A DNA stretch of 64,000 bases, from NCBI RefSeq assembly GCF_009600315.1, contig NZ_WIWC01000016.1, positions 1 to 64,000 of the forward strand. Reading direction: 5' to 3'. The translations under genes were made by a program, and so were the position numbers. This stretch comes from Pseudomonas helleri. GTDB lineage: Bacteria > Pseudomonadota > Gammaproteobacteria > Pseudomonadales > Pseudomonadaceae. Positions 63,515 through 64,000 of the stretch are shown here, in pieces. The first letter of the stretch is position 1, and every line of letters starts with the position of its first letter. The notes below the pieces were generated by a model. That model did no database searches and was not told the DNA's origin. It worked only from the letters and a program-made list of their open reading frames with translations.

Positions 63515-63976
63515 ATGAAACCTGTTAAGTATCTAATGTTGTCGTTACTGGGCATGAGTCTGCATGTGTCTGCGCAAACCGTGGTGGATGATGCCTGGGT
63601 GCGCGCCACAGTGCCCGGCCAGCCGTCCAGCGGTGCCTTCATGCACATTACTGCCGCCACTGACAGCAAGCTGGTAGAGGTCAAGTCACCTGTCGCCAAG
63701 ACCGTGCAAATTCATGAGTCGAAGATGGAAAACGACGTGATGAGCATGCAGGCTGTGCCTTCAATCGCCTTGCCGGCGGGCAAAACCGTCAACATTGAGC
63801 CTGAGGGCTATCACGTGATGTTGATTGACCTCGTGGGGCAGATCAAAGAGGGCGATAACGTACCGCTGACCCTGATTGTCGAAGACAGCAAAGGGATCAA
63901 GGAGTCAATTGAAGTTCAGGCGCAGGCGCGTGCGTTGAACACCATGCCGATGCACGACCATCAGCACATGCACTGA
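63515..63976 (+). CDS. PCu(A)C-family periplasmic copper chaperone
   Basis: A 153-residue protein: signal peptide (YLMLSLLGMSLHVSAQT), then the PCu(A)C domain. The copper-binding Met/His pattern is visible in SKMENDVMSM (with HESKM) and GYHVMLIDL; the C-terminus adds MPMHDHQHMH, another likely copper-binding tail. Works with Sco to load copper into cytochrome oxidase, by family knowledge. Complete, ending 24 bp before the window edge. Confidence 0.93.
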   Translation: MKPVKYLMLSLLGMSLHVSAQTVVDDAWVRATVPGQPSSGAFMHITAATDSKLVEVKSPVAKTVQIHESKMENDVMSMQAVPSIALPAGKTVNIEPEGYHVMLIDLVGQIKEGDNVPLTLIVEDSKGIKESIEVQAQARALNTMPMHDHQHMH

Positions 63977-64000
63977 GGCGTGACTGTAGATACCCTTGCG

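Overview
The window looks like a chromosomal stretch of a Pseudomonas, most likely from the fluorescens/fragi side of the genus. That placement is an inference from gene content: a cis/trans fatty acid isomerase, a cobalamin-dependent MetH, a CbtAB cobalt importer under a cobalamin riboswitch, ModABC, an AlgA-type bifunctional enzyme and DUF934 next to CysI. Nearly everything reads as intact protein-coding DNA. I see no rRNA, tRNA, CRISPR array, complete insertion sequence or replication origin.

Layout. 1-2.3 kb: an atypical winged-helix response regulator and a mannose-1-phosphate guanylyltransferase/mannose-6-phosphate isomerase. 2.4-9.5 kb: an accessory-looking stretch with a LexA-controlled umuDC pair, small orphan genes, a DUF421 membrane protein, an OBAP/DUF1264 lipoprotein, what looks like the N-terminal stub of a manganese catalase, and a ZIP metal transporter. 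9.7-22 kb: a glycine-rich lipoprotein, a REC-GGDEF-EAL protein, a periplasmic M20 peptidase, an AraC regulator, topoisomerase IB, an RcnB-like protein, a secreted trypsin-like protease, a fatty-acyl/lipid gene group (SDR, phosphotransferase, SCP2, histidine phosphatase) and SohB. 22.2-27.4 kb: one very large gene for a 1704-residue protein with leucine-rich repeats and a C-terminal NEL-type E3 ubiquitin ligase domain, a probable host-directed effector.

27.4-39.7 kb is core metabolism: CysI with DUF934, MetH, the cis/trans isomerase, NfuA, and a cobalamin operon (cbtB-cbtA-cobE-cobM) behind a B12 riboswitch and terminator. 39.7-46.8 kb is a dense signalling island: a lone receiver, a CHASE3-GAF hybrid kinase with three receivers, CheR-like and CheB-like enzymes without receiver domains, a second REC-kinase, and another lone receiver. 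Four of these genes abut or overlap.

46.9-64 kb: ecotin, phosphoglucomutase, YbaK-type deacylase, a quinone-oxidoreductase-like enzyme with an ArsR regulator, HemB, a LysR regulator, Wzz, the modABC operon with a ModE-like palindrome, AlkB with a small overlooked upstream gene, several small lipoproteins, GalU, glutathione reductase, and a Sco/PCu(A)C copper-delivery pair. Three themes recur: cobalamin (import, synthesis and use in MetH), surface-polymer precursors (AlgA-like, Pgm, GalU, Wzz), and stress and damage tolerance (UmuDC, AlkB, Gor, Cti, DUF421/OBAP).
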